From positions 1 through 64,000 of the forward strand of contig JAYMSP010000046.1 in the NCBI GenBank assembly GCA_036897095.1: a DNA stretch of 64,000 bases. Reading direction: 5' to 3'. The translations under genes and the position numbers were made by a program. A model generated the notes under the pieces. That model was given only the letters and a program-made list of their open reading frames with translations, did not search any database and had not been told where the DNA came from. Positions 51,691-63,958 of the stretch are shown here, in pieces (the stretch's first letter is position 1; each line of letters begins with the position of its first letter). This DNA comes from Plantago elongata (Eukaryota; Streptophyta; Magnoliopsida; Lamiales; Plantaginaceae).

Positions 51691-52947
51691 TCAAACACAC
51701 AACCCCGACTGGAGAAGATCCATCTTCACTGTAGACTCCAAATATGTTCCATTAAGTCGTTTGTTAGCTGGGTGTGTGATTAAAATATGCACCCGGCGTA
51801 AATTGTTCATGTATTCCGGGATAGTATTTATTGTAGACGACGCCCGACGGACACGAACTCCATCAATGAGATCTGGCACATGCTCACGGGTATCTTGTTC
51901 GAGCTGTTCAATTTCTTTGTCATAGTTTAGGTATTATTGGCGCTCATCTTCAACTATCATGTTGTGGAGTGTTATGCAACAATCCATAATCTTTTTGAGA
52001 ATGTTTTTGTTGTGCGCAAGTGCTGGATTTCACACAATTGCAAATCGTGCTTGCATAACTCCGAAAGCACGTTTAACATCTTTGCGGTAGGACTCTTGAA
52101 GCTCGGAGAACTTGCATTGTTTGTGAGTTACCCGATTCGGGATGGCAAGAACAAACGTAGCCCAAAGTGGGTAGATCCCATCGGTTAGATAGTAAGGCAT
52201 GTTGTATTGATGGTCATTCACCTCAAATTCGACCTGATGGGCCGTGCCGTTAAGGATATCGTCGAACACCGGTGAACATTGCACGATTGATAAGTCATTA
52301 TATTTTCCGGAAACCCCAAATAATGAATGCCATATCCAAGTATCTTGGGATGCTACTGCTTCTAACACAAAAGTAGACTTTTTACTTCTGTCTTGGAACT
52401 GACCGTGCCACGCTTTCGGACAGTTCTTCCATGTCCAGTGCATACAGTCGATACTCCCAAGCATGCCCACAAACCCTCGTGCACCGTTGATTGCTAACAA
52501 CCTTCGTAAATCTTCCTCATTGACCCTGCACATGTATGTTAGACCGAACTCGGCAACAACGGCGTCACAAAAGCGATATAGACACTTGAGAGCCGTGTTT
52601 TCACCGAGCCAACAATACACATCAACCGAGTCGGCAGATGCCCCATAAGCTAGCATTGCGACGGTACATTTTTGTAGTGTGGTTAACCCTTGTCGGCCAG
52701 TAGCATCTGGTCTGCATACAAAGTAATCATCTTGACGCAACACACCTCCAACCACCACTTCGAACAACAGTCTCTTCATTCTGAATCTCCGTCGAAAATA
52801 CTTTGTATATGTTGGACGAACACTGAAGTAGTCTCGCTCCAAGCCAACAGAACGATCTTCTCGCTCTCTGTCAATGTAAGCACGTGTGTAGGCGCTACGT
52901 CGTGGCTTGACTTGTTGTTGTTGGTAATGTTGGATCACATTTGGCAT
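51691..52947 (-). pseudogene. PIF/Harbinger nuclease (DDE transposase)
   Basis: Open for 305 codons from 52947 (MPNVIQHYQQQ), then TGA at 52030-52032 within the conserved RFAIV-NPAL. Homologous sequence continues in the same frame through a second stop (TAA, 51934-51936) to 51691. Family blocks: RPDATGRQGLTTLQKCTVAM, LGSIDCMHW with first Asp D167, FLEAVASQD-like FVLEAVASQDTWIWH, YLTDGIYPLW with second Asp D256. The third catalytic residue, normally Glu in DVERAFG, is Lys here (DVKRAFG, residue 292). Two nonsense codons plus a lost catalytic residue make it dead. This is the plant-transposon nuclease family (Plant_tran / DDE_Tnp_4). Confidence 0.9.
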
Positions 52948-53436
52948 GTTCTACATTATCATGTTTTGCATTTGTACGAAATGATTGGATGTAGAAAAGC
53001 CATCGAGAAGTTCATCAGATGACGAATTGTTCTCGGATGGAGTATTGTTATCTTGTACTGGGTTGAACATGATTAATACAGAGAAAGAAGGAATGAGGGT
53101 GTTGTGTCTACAAATGAGTTTCATGATTGCATTATATAGACAATTTGCTGAGATAAAAATGTGTCATTCATTAGTCATAGCTGAGTCAATTCGACATTGG
53201 ATTCCCGACAAAAGTAAATATAAAAATAAGATGCCTGACAAAGTAAAGTGGCTGACAAGATTCCCGACAAAAGTAAAGTGGCTGACAAGATGCTTCACGA
53301 GATGCCTGACAAATTCAAATTCAAATTCACAATGATTTTATTACAAACAAGCCACACTTCGGAAAGTAAATAACAAACTAGCCACACTACAGAAGGAAAA
53401 GTAAAAATAAACAAGCCACATTCCGATCCTTCGCCA

Positions 53437-54402
53437 TTAGCTCGATCCAGATAGCTGTTTGCCAAGTGCTTCTAAGTGTGCTTTGGCCTCGTTGGGTAAG
53501 TTGTAGTTTCCCACAAGTACCAAGTACGTGTCCATCATCTTCGCCTTTGCCTTACGCTCCTCCTTCTCGCGAGCAAGCTCCAACTTTTGTTTTTCCACTT
53601 CAAGGAATTGGGGTAATTCTCATTGAAGTTAGTAATTCCCTCGCCCATGGCATCCATTGATGAGTTACCAGAACTAACATTCTTAGTCAACTTCTTGGCC
53701 TTGTCACGTCCAATGGGCCGTTTGATACTTGCCGCACTTTCATAATTTCGGTTTCGCTTACTTCCACTACTGCCACATGCTGATTCCATTGGTTGATCAC
53801 CTACATCAACATCGTCACCCTCAAACCCATTCTCCCCAGGTGGTACCCACTTCTTCATGGTTTCCTCCAAGTTCATCTTGAGTTCCCATTTTGGGTATGA
53901 TTTCATGACATCCCACCGTTGAACGCCGTAAATGAGTTGTGGTGCTTTGATTTCTTCCTGTATATTTCTTGGGCAGTGTCTCGCACATCAACTCACTGTA
54001 GCCACTCTGATTGCCGACCATGACTGTAGCACGCTCCACACAAATCAACCAATGATTTATGTAATCTCTTAGTCGCCACCATATTCCACGAAGCGAATCA
54101 TGTGAACGAAATTTATCCATCCCGATCATCATTCCTACCCTCTTGATATCCTCATATTTCTCCGCAACAAGACGGAAAAATTTACAGTACTTCTGATCCG
54201 TTCCAACAATATCATTTTGACTAACCTCCATGTAGGCTGAGATGAGAGCCAAATCCTCACTCTCGTTGTATGGGTTGTTCCGTACGGTTATTGTGTTGGT
54301 TGCCGCTCCTCCGGTCGCTTTCGCTTTCCCACGCCTCCAGATATGTTGTTTTTCAAATTGTGTCTCCTGAACAACCTCCTCTTCCGGTGTTTGTGAAAAC
54401 AT
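53437..54402 (-). pseudogene. PIF/Harbinger ORF1, Myb/SANT-like DNA-binding protein
   Basis: Starts at the ATG at 54402. A Myb/SANT-like trihelix reads NESEDLALISAYMEVSQ, FFRLVAEKYEDIKR and LRGIWWRLRDYINHWL. The homologous protein continues in two other frames: near 54000 to RDTAQEIYRKKSKHHNSF, near 53920 to MKSYPKWELKMN, and near 53615 to VEKQKLELAREKEERKAKAK, ending with a natural TAA at 53437. About three frameshifts in total. The SANT domain, PKWELKMN block and coiled, Lys-rich C-terminus are what database entries often mislabel as glutathione S-transferase T3-like. The protein binds transposon ends together with the nuclease. Confidence 0.85.
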
Positions 54403-54890
54403 TGGTGTTTGGGAGGATGGAGATTAATAATTTTAAGTGTAGAGATCTTGGTAGGAGCTTTGGAACAAAGGTCGAACGTGACTCAGTTGGGGTTGGAAAG
54501 CTGTGTTTTCGAAGTGAGCTTGCATGTACTCATGCTATTTGCCGGGTTTCTGAGTTTCAACCACTGAAAATACTCCGCATCCATCTCGCCGGAAAATGAA
54601 AGTGTAAATGGTGTTTTGAGAGAAGAGAGTTTTTTAAGATTAATTAAGAGAGAAAGAGGAGTTGGAGATGGGATGATCCAAAAAATTTCAAGATTGATTT
54701 TATTTTATAGATCTCGAAAAAACATAGCCGTTGGTAATTTTTTTTTATTTCGTATATTCAGAGATATTATCATTTTAAAACGAATATATTTCAAAAAAAT
54801 AAAAATAAAAATTAATCAAATGAAACGTGGCAGCTGCCAAGGTACGCGGAGGCGTCGTCCCATGCCGCGGCGTCACCAATGGAGCCGGTG

Positions 54891-55139
54891 TTAGCGTCTT
54901 TGTCGATTATCAATTGAGTAACCATATTATTAGCAATAGTAGTATTAAATTAGTGTTGGGTGTGCAATTTACTCATCCTGTCGTTACTGGTTGTTACTTG
55001 TTAGGATTAGGAATTCAAGAAGAGCCCATAAATGGAGTAAAGGACCCATGTACATGGAACACGGGATTTGTGTTCTTAAGTATTTTGTTTAATTTTGTTT
55101 GTGTTATTGGATTCTGCACCTCAACTTCTTAACAATAAC
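54891..55139. other. spacer right of the Harbinger element
   Basis: A frame of about 100 codons (54827-55132) straddles the transposon end and has no recognisable domain; judged spurious. Confidence 0.4.
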
Positions 55140-56060
55140 TTGGTTAGTTTTAGTTGACATGGAATTGTAGCAAATAAATTTACAGAAATGATAAATCTAT
55201 TGAATTTACGGATTTGGAGTATAATTTTTATGACATTCTCTAATTCTAGTCTTCTAATGCGGTGAATTTAAATCTTTAAAATCTTCGCTTTATGATCTTG
55301 TAACTTTAAAATAAAATAAAAAACGTATTTAGGGGATTCTTAGCTTAAGTTTGAATCAAATTGTGATTTATGGGACTAATTGTTATGAACGATGACGAAT
55401 TTTATGGAAAATGAATGAACTTAAAAAAGAACGCTTCTCAATTGTCACGAAATTTGACATTTGGTCTTCTTTAAAGGAAGTTGGCCTTTAGCCTACGTTT
55501 CTCGAAGTAATTCTCAGGTTGATCTTGAATCAAACGGAGGTTTTATTTTGAATTAATAAATTTTCAAGAACTTCGTTCGAACTTCTTAATGATTAATGGA
55601 CTTAGTCTTTCTTTGCGGAGCTGGAGATTTCAATAACGTTCTTCCAAGGGTGCATGTGCTTCTTGGATGTAACGGTGACTTCTCTTTAGTTTTCGGATAA
55701 ACTTCTTAAACACTTGTTAGAACTTCAAGGCGGAATTTGTGGTGTGTCGCAATGAATGGTGTGATCCTCTATTTATACTTGTTAGAAGATAGTTATTTTT
55801 ATATATGAATAGAGAATAATACGTTTCTATTGGTCCATAAACATATACAATTTATATTTAACTTAAATCATATATTTAATATCTAATTACACGATTTCTT
55901 TGTATACTTAAACCATACATTTAATATCTAATTTGCATGATTTCAAACTGTTTTAATAATTTCAGTAGCACCTTGTTTCAATTATGAAACTTTAAATTTG
56001 GTTTATTTCATTTTGATGTCACACGTATAATTAACAATTAATACTTTTTCGTTTAAATTG
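55140..56060 (-). other. possible decayed LTR-type sequence
   Basis: On the minus strand a TATA box (tataaatagaggatcac, about 55767-55783) is followed by an Asn/Lys-poor, CA- and AAG-rich leader without ORFs. This is the arrangement at the U3/R junction of plant LTR retrotransposons, and the segment lacks genes. I could not find paired ends or target duplications. It could also be an orphan promoter. Confidence 0.3.
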
Positions 56061-57517
56061 AATTCTCTTGATTCTGAGTTGGAGAAGATGCTAAAGGTAA
56101 AGAAAATGCTAGTTAGATAATATGCCTATTCATTTGACCGTTTATTAAAGTTGCTACTTTACCTTTATTCTTTTGTAGATATTAATTTAAAAACATATAA
56201 AAGGATCTTTTTTTGTAAAATTGATTGAAAATTGAGTTAACTCCCAAGTATATACTCCATTTATGATGAAAAAATCATGCACCTCCACGAAGGCATGAAC
56301 GCATCAAAAGTAGGCCCATTTCCCTTATTTTATTGTAATTTATTTTCCCAAGTATACCCCTAATTACCAGTACACGACTAAAATAAAACCTGTGACATTT
56401 CCAAAGTTTTGCTTAATTATTAGACACCCATGTACAAAAGTGTTTGTCAACTTTAAAAGATGAATACATTGGCCTTCATAATGTCGTCACATTTCGACCG
56501 TGTCAGTATTTTTCATGAGTTGATGTCAGGGTATTATTTGAGTTTTCATTTTGAGGTTTGTTATAAATTTTATTTCCATACTTAAAGTAGGCCAATTTGG
56601 CCATGCCCTCATAATTATCCACAAGCTATTTTTGTAGAGGTTGGGTATTGAATTTATGTAATTAAAACTCTGCTAATATGCTTAATTGGTTAGGGAGAAT
56701 TTTAATATCTAATATTAAAAAAATCACACTAAAGAAATTAATTGGTCAATTTTCACGAAGTGCTGAACAATGTCCAATGCTACATTCAAATAGGAGGAAA
56801 TTTTTTCAAGAAAACGAAGATAAAAAGTAAAAAGTTAAAGATACTAATATCTTTTAATTTTGTTTACAATTTACTTAAAATTATAAGCCGTTATTTTTAT
56901 GTGTGACGGGTATAAGGCCTTCTCCAACAAACGTAAAACCCCATCAAACTCCCAAGTTTCGCTCCATCCACGCTTTTGCTATCAAATCAAGACCTCTTTT
57001 TTTTTTTTAATTTTTTAATTTTATTTCATTTCATTTTATTTCTCTTTTATTTGTTTCGTTATCGTTTTCATTTTAAATTTATATAATATAATCTTTTATC
57101 TTAAGTATTGTAATTTTTTTATTAAGTATTGTATCTTTTATTTTTGAATGTTGTATTATTTTAATTCTAAATTTTTTATTGTTTTAATTAATTAACAAAA
57201 TTAAAAATAAATAACAAGTATGAGTTATTATGAAGTTTTTTAAAAAATGAAAAGGAATAGTATAGTTTAAAAATAAATGAAAAAAGATGAAAAAGTGAGT
57301 ATGATCGAGTTTGAGGGTTGGAAATGAAAATGAGTTTAAGAGTTAGAGATGTTAAGTTTGATAGAGTATTGTTATTAAAATGTTAATGTAGCAGTTTGAT
57401 AGAGTTCGAAGGTTATGAGATAGCTGAAGCCTGGAGAGCTAGTATCCTAGTATTAGTAGTGAGTAATGTTTACTTTGGTTAAATTTCCAAAATTTGAAAT
57501 GGCAAAGAGGAGTGTAG
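56061..57517. other. AT-rich intergenic DNA
   Basis: Strongly AT-rich with long T runs (56999-57008, 57113-57120). No gene or bounded element seen. The last few hundred bases should be ZIP promoter. Confidence 0.5.
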
Positions 57518-58798
57518 TATAAAAGCGAATAATATCAACACATAGCTAACGTTTTCGTGTTCATACAAGAAACTGAAAGTCCCTGTTATTCCATCTTCTT
57601 TATCTTCCGAAAATGTCAACATTTTTCCCTTTCTTCTCTATATTATATGCATATTATATCTACTTGTTGCCTCTATCGATCAACAATCCCTTTCAAGAAC
57701 AGCATCAATCGTCTCTTGCGTTTGGAATTGTCATCTTCTTGCCTCATTTTAGTACTATTTATAATCATGATTGATATGATGTTTATGTGTTGTAGATACA
57801 TGCCATTGTTCTTTACACGTTCAAAGTTTTCTTTGGTATTCTTATTCTTGGAATCTATTCAACTTGATCAGTAGCAAACTCCAAAATAATCAAGGCAGTA
57901 TATATATTTTTTGGACCTATCAAGGCAGTATATAAACTTGAGGTTGAGTTCATTGCCATGTATTTTCTAAAGGTGAGGTGGTGCATTTTGCTTCTCTTTT
58001 GTTTGTGTTTTGCGTGTTACTGATGGAAGTTTTGGTGTGATTGTTTTCTGTTTTGGTTCAGCTGCTATTTTCGGAGCTTTGGTTTGCGAAATTTGGTGCT
58101 TATTCAGGTGGATTTACTTCACTTTGTTCTCTATAGTGCCTTGATTTGGGATAATGTATCAAAGAATATATATTGGATTTTGATAGAGAAAATTTACTCA
58201 GAATTTGTTTTAGTGTTATTGGGATATATTTCAGTTCTAGTGCCTTGATCAGGGGATAATGTGAGAAAGATTGGACTTTGATTGAGAAAATTCAATCAAG
58301 ATATGCTTTGATTGATTGGATTTTGCTTTATTGGGATGTATGGTTTCTAGTTTCTACTTCTGTTGGAGGGATATCAAACTGTAGTACTTTCATCTACAAC
58401 TCTCAGGTTTTAATAGACTGTTTTGAAATACGACTTCAACATATTGGACTTTAATAGAGTTTTAATATATGAATGAGAACTCGATTTTATGTAAGTGAAA
58501 TAGTGACTGGACAGAGTTATTCAGTTGTATCATGTATGGCAAACAGAACAAACACAATTCACTGTACAACTCAGACTTTAACCGACCTATAGTTGTATGA
58601 TAAACGGTCTATAAATCTTGCAAAGTTGTAGAGGCCTCAATATGATTTCTGGTGCTTCATGTCTATATATATACAATCCAACAAGTTTTGAGTATTAGTT
58701 GATGATATTTTTGGGGCTGTGTATTTCATGGATTTTGAAAAGTTCTTCCAAATATTTAAATCCTAACTTTCTTTGGTGGTGTTTATAAAGACACATCC
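57518..58798 (+). promoter_or_regulatory. TATA-like box and likely 5' UTR with intron of the ZIP gene
   Basis: A clear tataaaag lies at 57518-57525. A strong donor (ctaaag|gtgagg) at 57972-57973 and a plausible acceptor (tataaag) at about 58790 suggest a leader intron of about 0.8 kb. An ATG at 57611 opens a 52-codon frame with a hydrophobic start, but it does not join the ZIP frame through this intron, so I treat it as non-coding or an upstream ORF. The splice assignment is inferred. Confidence 0.4.
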
Positions 58799-60954
58799 AT
58801 GGAGAACCTTTCAAAGTCCATGACGAATATCCCATGCGGTACTGGTGAGGATTCGGAAGGATGCCAGGACGAATCCTCTGCTCTCATCCTGAAATTCGTT
58901 GCAATTGCTGCCATACTCGCTGCAGGATTTTTGGGTGTTGGAATACCATTAGTTGGCAAAAATTGCCGGTTCTTACGAACTGAATCCAACCTCTTTGTCA
59001 TCGTAAAGGCATTTGCTGCTGGTGTAATCCTTGCAACTGGATTTGTGCACATCTTACCGGATGCCACGTCTACACTAACGGACCCTTGTCTGACTTTTCC
59101 GTGGTCAAAGTTCCCTTTTGCTGGGTTTATTGCGATGATGGCAGCTTTGGCCACGCAGCTGGTTGATTTTCTTGGAACTCAGTACTACGAGAAGAAGGAG
59201 AACAAAATAAACGAAAATGTCCGGGCTGATCAGTCAGTTGCTGTGTCTGAATCAGAGATAGTACCTGCAGAGACGGGAAGTTGTAGTATGGAAGTGTTCG
59301 AGAAGAACAAAAGTAGTGCAATGCACATTGTGGGAATGTATGCTCATGTGGCACATCATGGACACAGCCAGCCACAAGAACAGGCAGAAGGGCATCAAGC
59401 AGAGCAGGGGCATGGTCACTCGCATGTGATTGGGGGTGGAGACGAGGAAGGTATCAGACACATTATTGTTTCGCAAGTAAGCCTGTATTTATCATTTCGT
59501 ACCTCTTTGTATATCAACTAGACTTCTTTTGAGATGCTGCAAACACTTTTCGTTTATGTCAAATATTTTTGCCTCGCATGCATGAAAATATTATGAGGTT
59601 GACATATTCGTAGTATAACAAGGTCTTCTAAGGGAATGACGAGATTATGTATTCAGTATTCGTGCTTGAATCTCGGTGATAAATTGGAATTTTACAATGG
59701 CAAAAGTTGTGACCTCTCTCATTCTTAAATTGATTTCGTACTTCAACGTCTAAACTCATCACTGGACATTATCACATTACTTAATGTCTTTCATTTAGAG
59801 CACCTGGATTAACATGCTCTTTTGATGGTGTTATTATTCTCGTAACTAACTTTACTGTATGCGTACATTCTGTCTTGGGCCAGCAAGACAGAATGATGTG
59901 ATTTCTTATATTTGTGCAATTATATCTTGTTAGTATATATTTTATGTTGATTTGATCTATCATCTATGCCTGTTCTACTGGAAGGAGCGCGTTGTTTTCC
60001 TAATTTCTATACCTAGTACGACTTGTAAGAACCGGATCAATTGGTATAATTCTGATATACTGTGAAAAAATTACTAATTCTGGAGCAGAGAACTGTTTAC
60101 AGAAGCATGCATGATAGTTTGCAATTGCATTGTTGATTATGAAATGTTTTCCACAAGCTCTATCAGTAATGACCAAATGATTTATTTGGTGAGACTGAAA
60201 ACAGCTGAATCCAACTTAGTTATCCAAGTTCAGAACGACGAATGATTTTGTTTTCAATTTCAATATATATGCTAATCAAACTTGAGCTATCTAAACTCGA
60301 AAGGTAATGGCAGCATGACAACACCTATAACTGATGGTAAATTGTGATCTTTGAGATCAATACATGTAAAAATGCTGAAGAAAATGATAAACAACTCAAG
60401 TCATTAGTTCAAAAGTCATGTAATGATTTGTACTTGTTCCTGATTGTGTCAAGTAACCCACCTTGTTGATTATTGACTAAAACACTAATCGTTTACAGGT
60501 TCTCGAACTTGGGATAGTTTCACACTCTGTCATAATTGGATTATCACTGGGAGTTTCACATAGCCCTTGTACGGTACGCCCACTGATTGGAGCTTTATCA
60601 TTCCATCAATTCTTTGAAGGCTTTGCTCTGGGAGGGTGCATCTCACAAGCCAAATTCGGAACCCTTCGGTCAACCATAATGGCATGCTGTTTTGCCATAA
60701 CTACGCCATTGGGAATAGCAGTTGGGATTGGTATATCTTCAATTTACAATGCGAATAGCCCTAGAGCTCTGATCATTGAAGGCATCTTCGATTCAATATC
60801 TGCTGGAATTCTTGTTTACATGGCTTTAGTGGATTTGATAGCAGCCGATTTCTTGAGTAAGAAACTGAGTTGCAACTTCAGGCTCCAAGTAGCATCTTAT
60901 TTGTCTCTCGTCCTTGGTGCAATATTGATGTCTTCACTTGCAATATGGGCTTAA
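58799..60954 (+). CDS. ZIP-family zinc/iron transporter
   Basis: Imports zinc or other divalent metals into the cytosol. Two exons (58799-59476 and 60499-60954; 1,134 nt, 377 aa). Eight membrane segments are visible. TM1 is [22 protein letters not shown]2-3 carry [20 protein letters not shown] and [20 protein letters not shown]. The variable loop (about 177-212) is His-rich ([21 protein letters not shown]). TM4-5 hold the metal-site signatures [12 protein letters not shown] and [11 protein letters not shown]. The protein ends [13 protein letters not shown], one of the usual ZIP endings. It resembles the ZIP4/IRT3 branch (inference). Unlike many plant ZIPs there is no N-terminal signal peptide before [14 protein letters not shown]; the missing leader may be in an upstream exon I could not connect. 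Confidence 0.93.
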
Positions 60955-62100
60955 CTAAGTTGAGCAATCGAATGGGAAAGAATAACTCTATTGTGCTTAA
61001 GGTGATCCAATGGTCCGAATTATGACCATCTTCTGTTGATGTGCTGACTTCCAGCCAAGTATTACATCTGTTTCGCCCTAGTTTAGGAACTTGTGTGAGG
61101 CGAAGCCATGAAAAACATGTGGGAGACGAATCGTGTCTACGGGGACGTGATCGAACCAGTGACCTTGTTGTCCAGGAACTATCCAAATATACTAACATGC
61201 TTCTGAAGTTAACAAAATTTTAAAGCTGCATGCAGTTTCATTGTCTTGCTTTTGATATCTTTGTATCATAATCTGTGTTTGGTGTAATATAAGCCAAGTC
61301 ACATGATAATATAACTTTCTCATTTGAGAGCATATCCCTCATGCCATTGCAACCTTGAGGTGTTTATTGATATTATTATTTCAAGATTTTAAGCATAAAA
61401 ATAAAAACATGTTTTGATGCTCTTAAATTTACTGGCTCTGCCCCTCACAAGTTCGCCACTATGCAGTAGAAAAGTGAATAATTTGCAATTAACTTCCTCA
61501 TCTCAAGTTAAATTTATGTGGTGAAACATGTTTGTTTTCCCAGTCTACACTTTGATACTCGAGCTGAATTACTATTCGACAACTTCAAAACTCATATATT
61601 CTACTTACTCCGTTTGAAAATAACATTTCGTTTGCTTTTTTTTAAAGAAATTTTAAGATTAATTTTGCATAAAATCGTACCAGTAGTTCCTTAAATTGAT
61701 TTTTAAAGTTGAACTTTGAATAAAATGATGTGTGTGAGTTTACTTTGTAGTATATTCAATAAAACTTTGATCAATAATTGTTAAAAACGAAAATGAATTT
61801 TTTTAGTATATGTAAAATGATAAAATAAAAAGTTATTTTCAGGATAAATGAAATATTAAAGGTGTAATCCAATATCCAGTATAAAATTTAAAAATCAATG
61901 ACTAATAAAATTTCAATGTATTTTAAAATTCAACCCAGATCGTATATTAGTCGATTATCAACTTCAATATTAAATTTTAAGTTTCCTTTAACTTTTTAAA
62001 TGATTTAATGCTTTTTCCCAACGCATAGTATAGTAGTACTGAGTAGTACGAAGAATACCAGAATTAGGTTTAAAATATACAGTTAGTATGATATAAAATT
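60955..62100. other. ZIP 3' UTR and spacer to cyclin T
   Basis: The ZIP 3' UTR probably extends to about 61330. At about 61150-61196, minus strand, tagtatatttg matches the pol III A box consensus and ggttcgatcac nearly matches the B box with SINE-like spacing. I could not define borders. A T-rich decayed stretch near 61610 begins like a Stowaway end (ttactccgtttgaaaataac) with no partner. No gene. Confidence 0.5.
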
Positions 62101-63385
62101 CCTTCGATCGAGCTGGTTCGCTTCCATGCTTCTGGCCGCCACCGTCATCTGATGCCTCCGCCACCGTCATATTTCTCCGCCACCGGAAATACGGTCAGTT
62201 TTCTATCTCTCCTTCTAATTTCCGTTCAAATTCAGTTTTCCCTAATTACGTTCTTTCTCAAATTATTCTTCTCAATTTTCCCCTTTTTCTTTAATTTTCC
62301 GATCATCATTCGCTAATGCTCGTCCATTTACATTGTCTCGTTTACGTCGATTGAATGTGAGCCACTGTTTTTTGTTTTCTTCCATCGGGTTTAATTGGTT
62401 CTGTTAAAGTCGAGTAATACAGTAAATATTGTTTGGCGTGAAACTAAACAACTATGTTAAAGTCGATATTACACCCATATAAAACCGAGTTACTGTGTTT
62501 GTTTTAAAATAATAAAATTCGTCGTGTTAAATTCGTATGCCAAACAGTCTTCTGCTTGATTAGTTATGAAAGACTTGCTCTAACTATGATTCGGGGAGTT
62601 GTGCATATAGTTTCTGAATTGAACAATCTTGAGTTCCGAAAAATTGTCTAACAAACTGTGCGTCTGAACCATTTTCTAGACATATTTTTAATTATGTGTT
62701 TCACTTATACTTCCATTCTACTACTGTCATGGATGTGAACATGTAACAATTGTTACCTCCTGGTTCATGTCGTCTGTTTGCTCTGTTGTTGCTGGTTTCT
62801 CTTGGATTATCTCATATCGTGCAGGACATCCAGTTCCCTTTTCTTTCAAATTAATAAATATCAGTGTCTCTCGTATTCTTGGTCATGTATGCATATGCTC
62901 AGTGAATTAGCTAACCCTTGTTGTCATTAACTCAGTATTCATACTTTTTAAACTTTGACTGCTATATGTGATTATGTGAAGTGTGCATGCGGTATTCTAT
63001 ATCACAGGCTAGGCATTCACGGTTTCATGAATGCCTATTGCCTAGCCTGGATTTGTATAATGTGTGCATGACTTAATATCTCCAGTAACTTATTAACTTT
63101 ACTGATGATATCATAAATCATAATAATAAAGTTTATATTCACAGATCTGTAGTCTTAATGTGACAATGTCAGAACTCGACAACATAGCCTCAGCATTAAT
63201 TTCCAGTTTTGCTTCATAGTATAAGATATCATTCGCTGAAATTTTTTCATTTCATCAAATTCATTTAATTTTTTAGACATATCTTCAGTTTCTACCTTTG
63301 TTTACTTGATCTACTACTTTCTTTTCTCATACAAATATAGTTAAACACATGTTTTCTCCTACATATCTGCTATTAGGAAAAAGAG
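62101..63385 (+). promoter_or_regulatory. cyclin T 5' UTR with leader intron
   Basis: The segment tccgccaccgtcatatttct to ccggaaatacg followed by gtcagt (about 62193) looks like a first leader exon and donor. An acceptor, tattag, at 63376 precedes the coding exon, implying an intron of about 1.2 kb. Long leader introns are common in plant regulatory genes. The minus-strand frame 61988-62170 over this exon is a shadow. Confidence 0.5.
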
Positions 63386-63958
63386 ATGTTAATGGCTAAG
63401 ATTCTCTGTGGTGAGCCCTCATATCATGGAACATCTGAAGGGAACTATAAGGATTTTGTTAAAAATCCAGAAGAAGGTGCTGGGGGGTGGTTTTTTACGA
63501 GAAAGGAAATTGAAGAGGATTCCCCCTCTAGACGAGATGGTGTGTCTTTGAAGAAAGAGGCTAACCTGCGCAAGTCATACGGTGGTTTCTTACAAGATTT
63601 AGGGATGCGGCTCAAAGTGTAAGTTCTCGTTCTTGCATTCGCACTTTTTTTCTTTCTAATTTGACGTTTGCCACAGTGAACATTGCATTTGCACCATGCT
63701 TGCTACATCGATAGTTGATACTACATCATTTAATATACAGTTCAAGCACCTATGTGTCGTACCCCAATATATAGCACACCTTATATTATCTGTTTTCTTT
63801 TAAAACACTTCCTGCTACCATCAGATCTTATAAGTCCTATGCAAAACAATTTATATTAGTACATTACCTGATGCAGGCCTCAGGTAACAATTGCTACATC
63901 AATTTTATTTTGTCACCGTTTCTATCTCCGCCAGTCCCATGCGAAGAATGATTGGAGG
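63386..63958 (+). CDS. CYCT1: cyclin T (partial, continues past the window)
   Basis: Two exons so far, 63386-63618 and 63877-63958 (315 nt, 105 codons), with a donor (agg|gtgagt) at 63959 leading out of the window. The protein starts [15 protein letters not shown]; an in-frame ATG two codons on is an equally good start. The cyclin-fold opening follows: [38 protein letters not shown], then [20 protein letters not shown]. This is the plant CYCT1;4/1;5 pattern. Cyclin T pairs with CDKC (the CDK9 equivalent) to form P-TEFb, which phosphorylates RNA polymerase II for elongation. Splice phase across the intron is 2, giving valine-proline at the join. Confidence 0.93.

Larger units (their letters stand above)
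51418..54890 (-). mobile_element. PIF/Harbinger DNA transposon, 3.47 kb, full-length but decayed
   Basis: TTA duplications flank it (51415-51417 and 54891-54893), the 3-bp target typical of PIF/Harbinger. The left end gactatctccaataatgacg and the inverted right end caccggctccattggtgacg share 12-14 of 20 positions, and both subterminal zones are GC-rich with cgtcgtcg and cgacgcc motifs. It holds both canonical genes on the minus strand: a Myb/SANT-like ORF1 and a DDE nuclease. Between them a 30-bp unit (gtaaagtggctgacaaga) is repeated at 53240-53290. Neither gene is intact, so any mobility would need enzymes from elsewhere. Confidence 0.85.

Noticed and set aside
54616-55132. plus-strand frames across the right Harbinger end
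   Set aside because: They cross the transposon border and have no domain; chance frames in subterminal DNA.
61606-61860. Stowaway MITE near the ZIP 3' flank
   Set aside because: The right end does not invert the left end convincingly and no TA duplication was seen.
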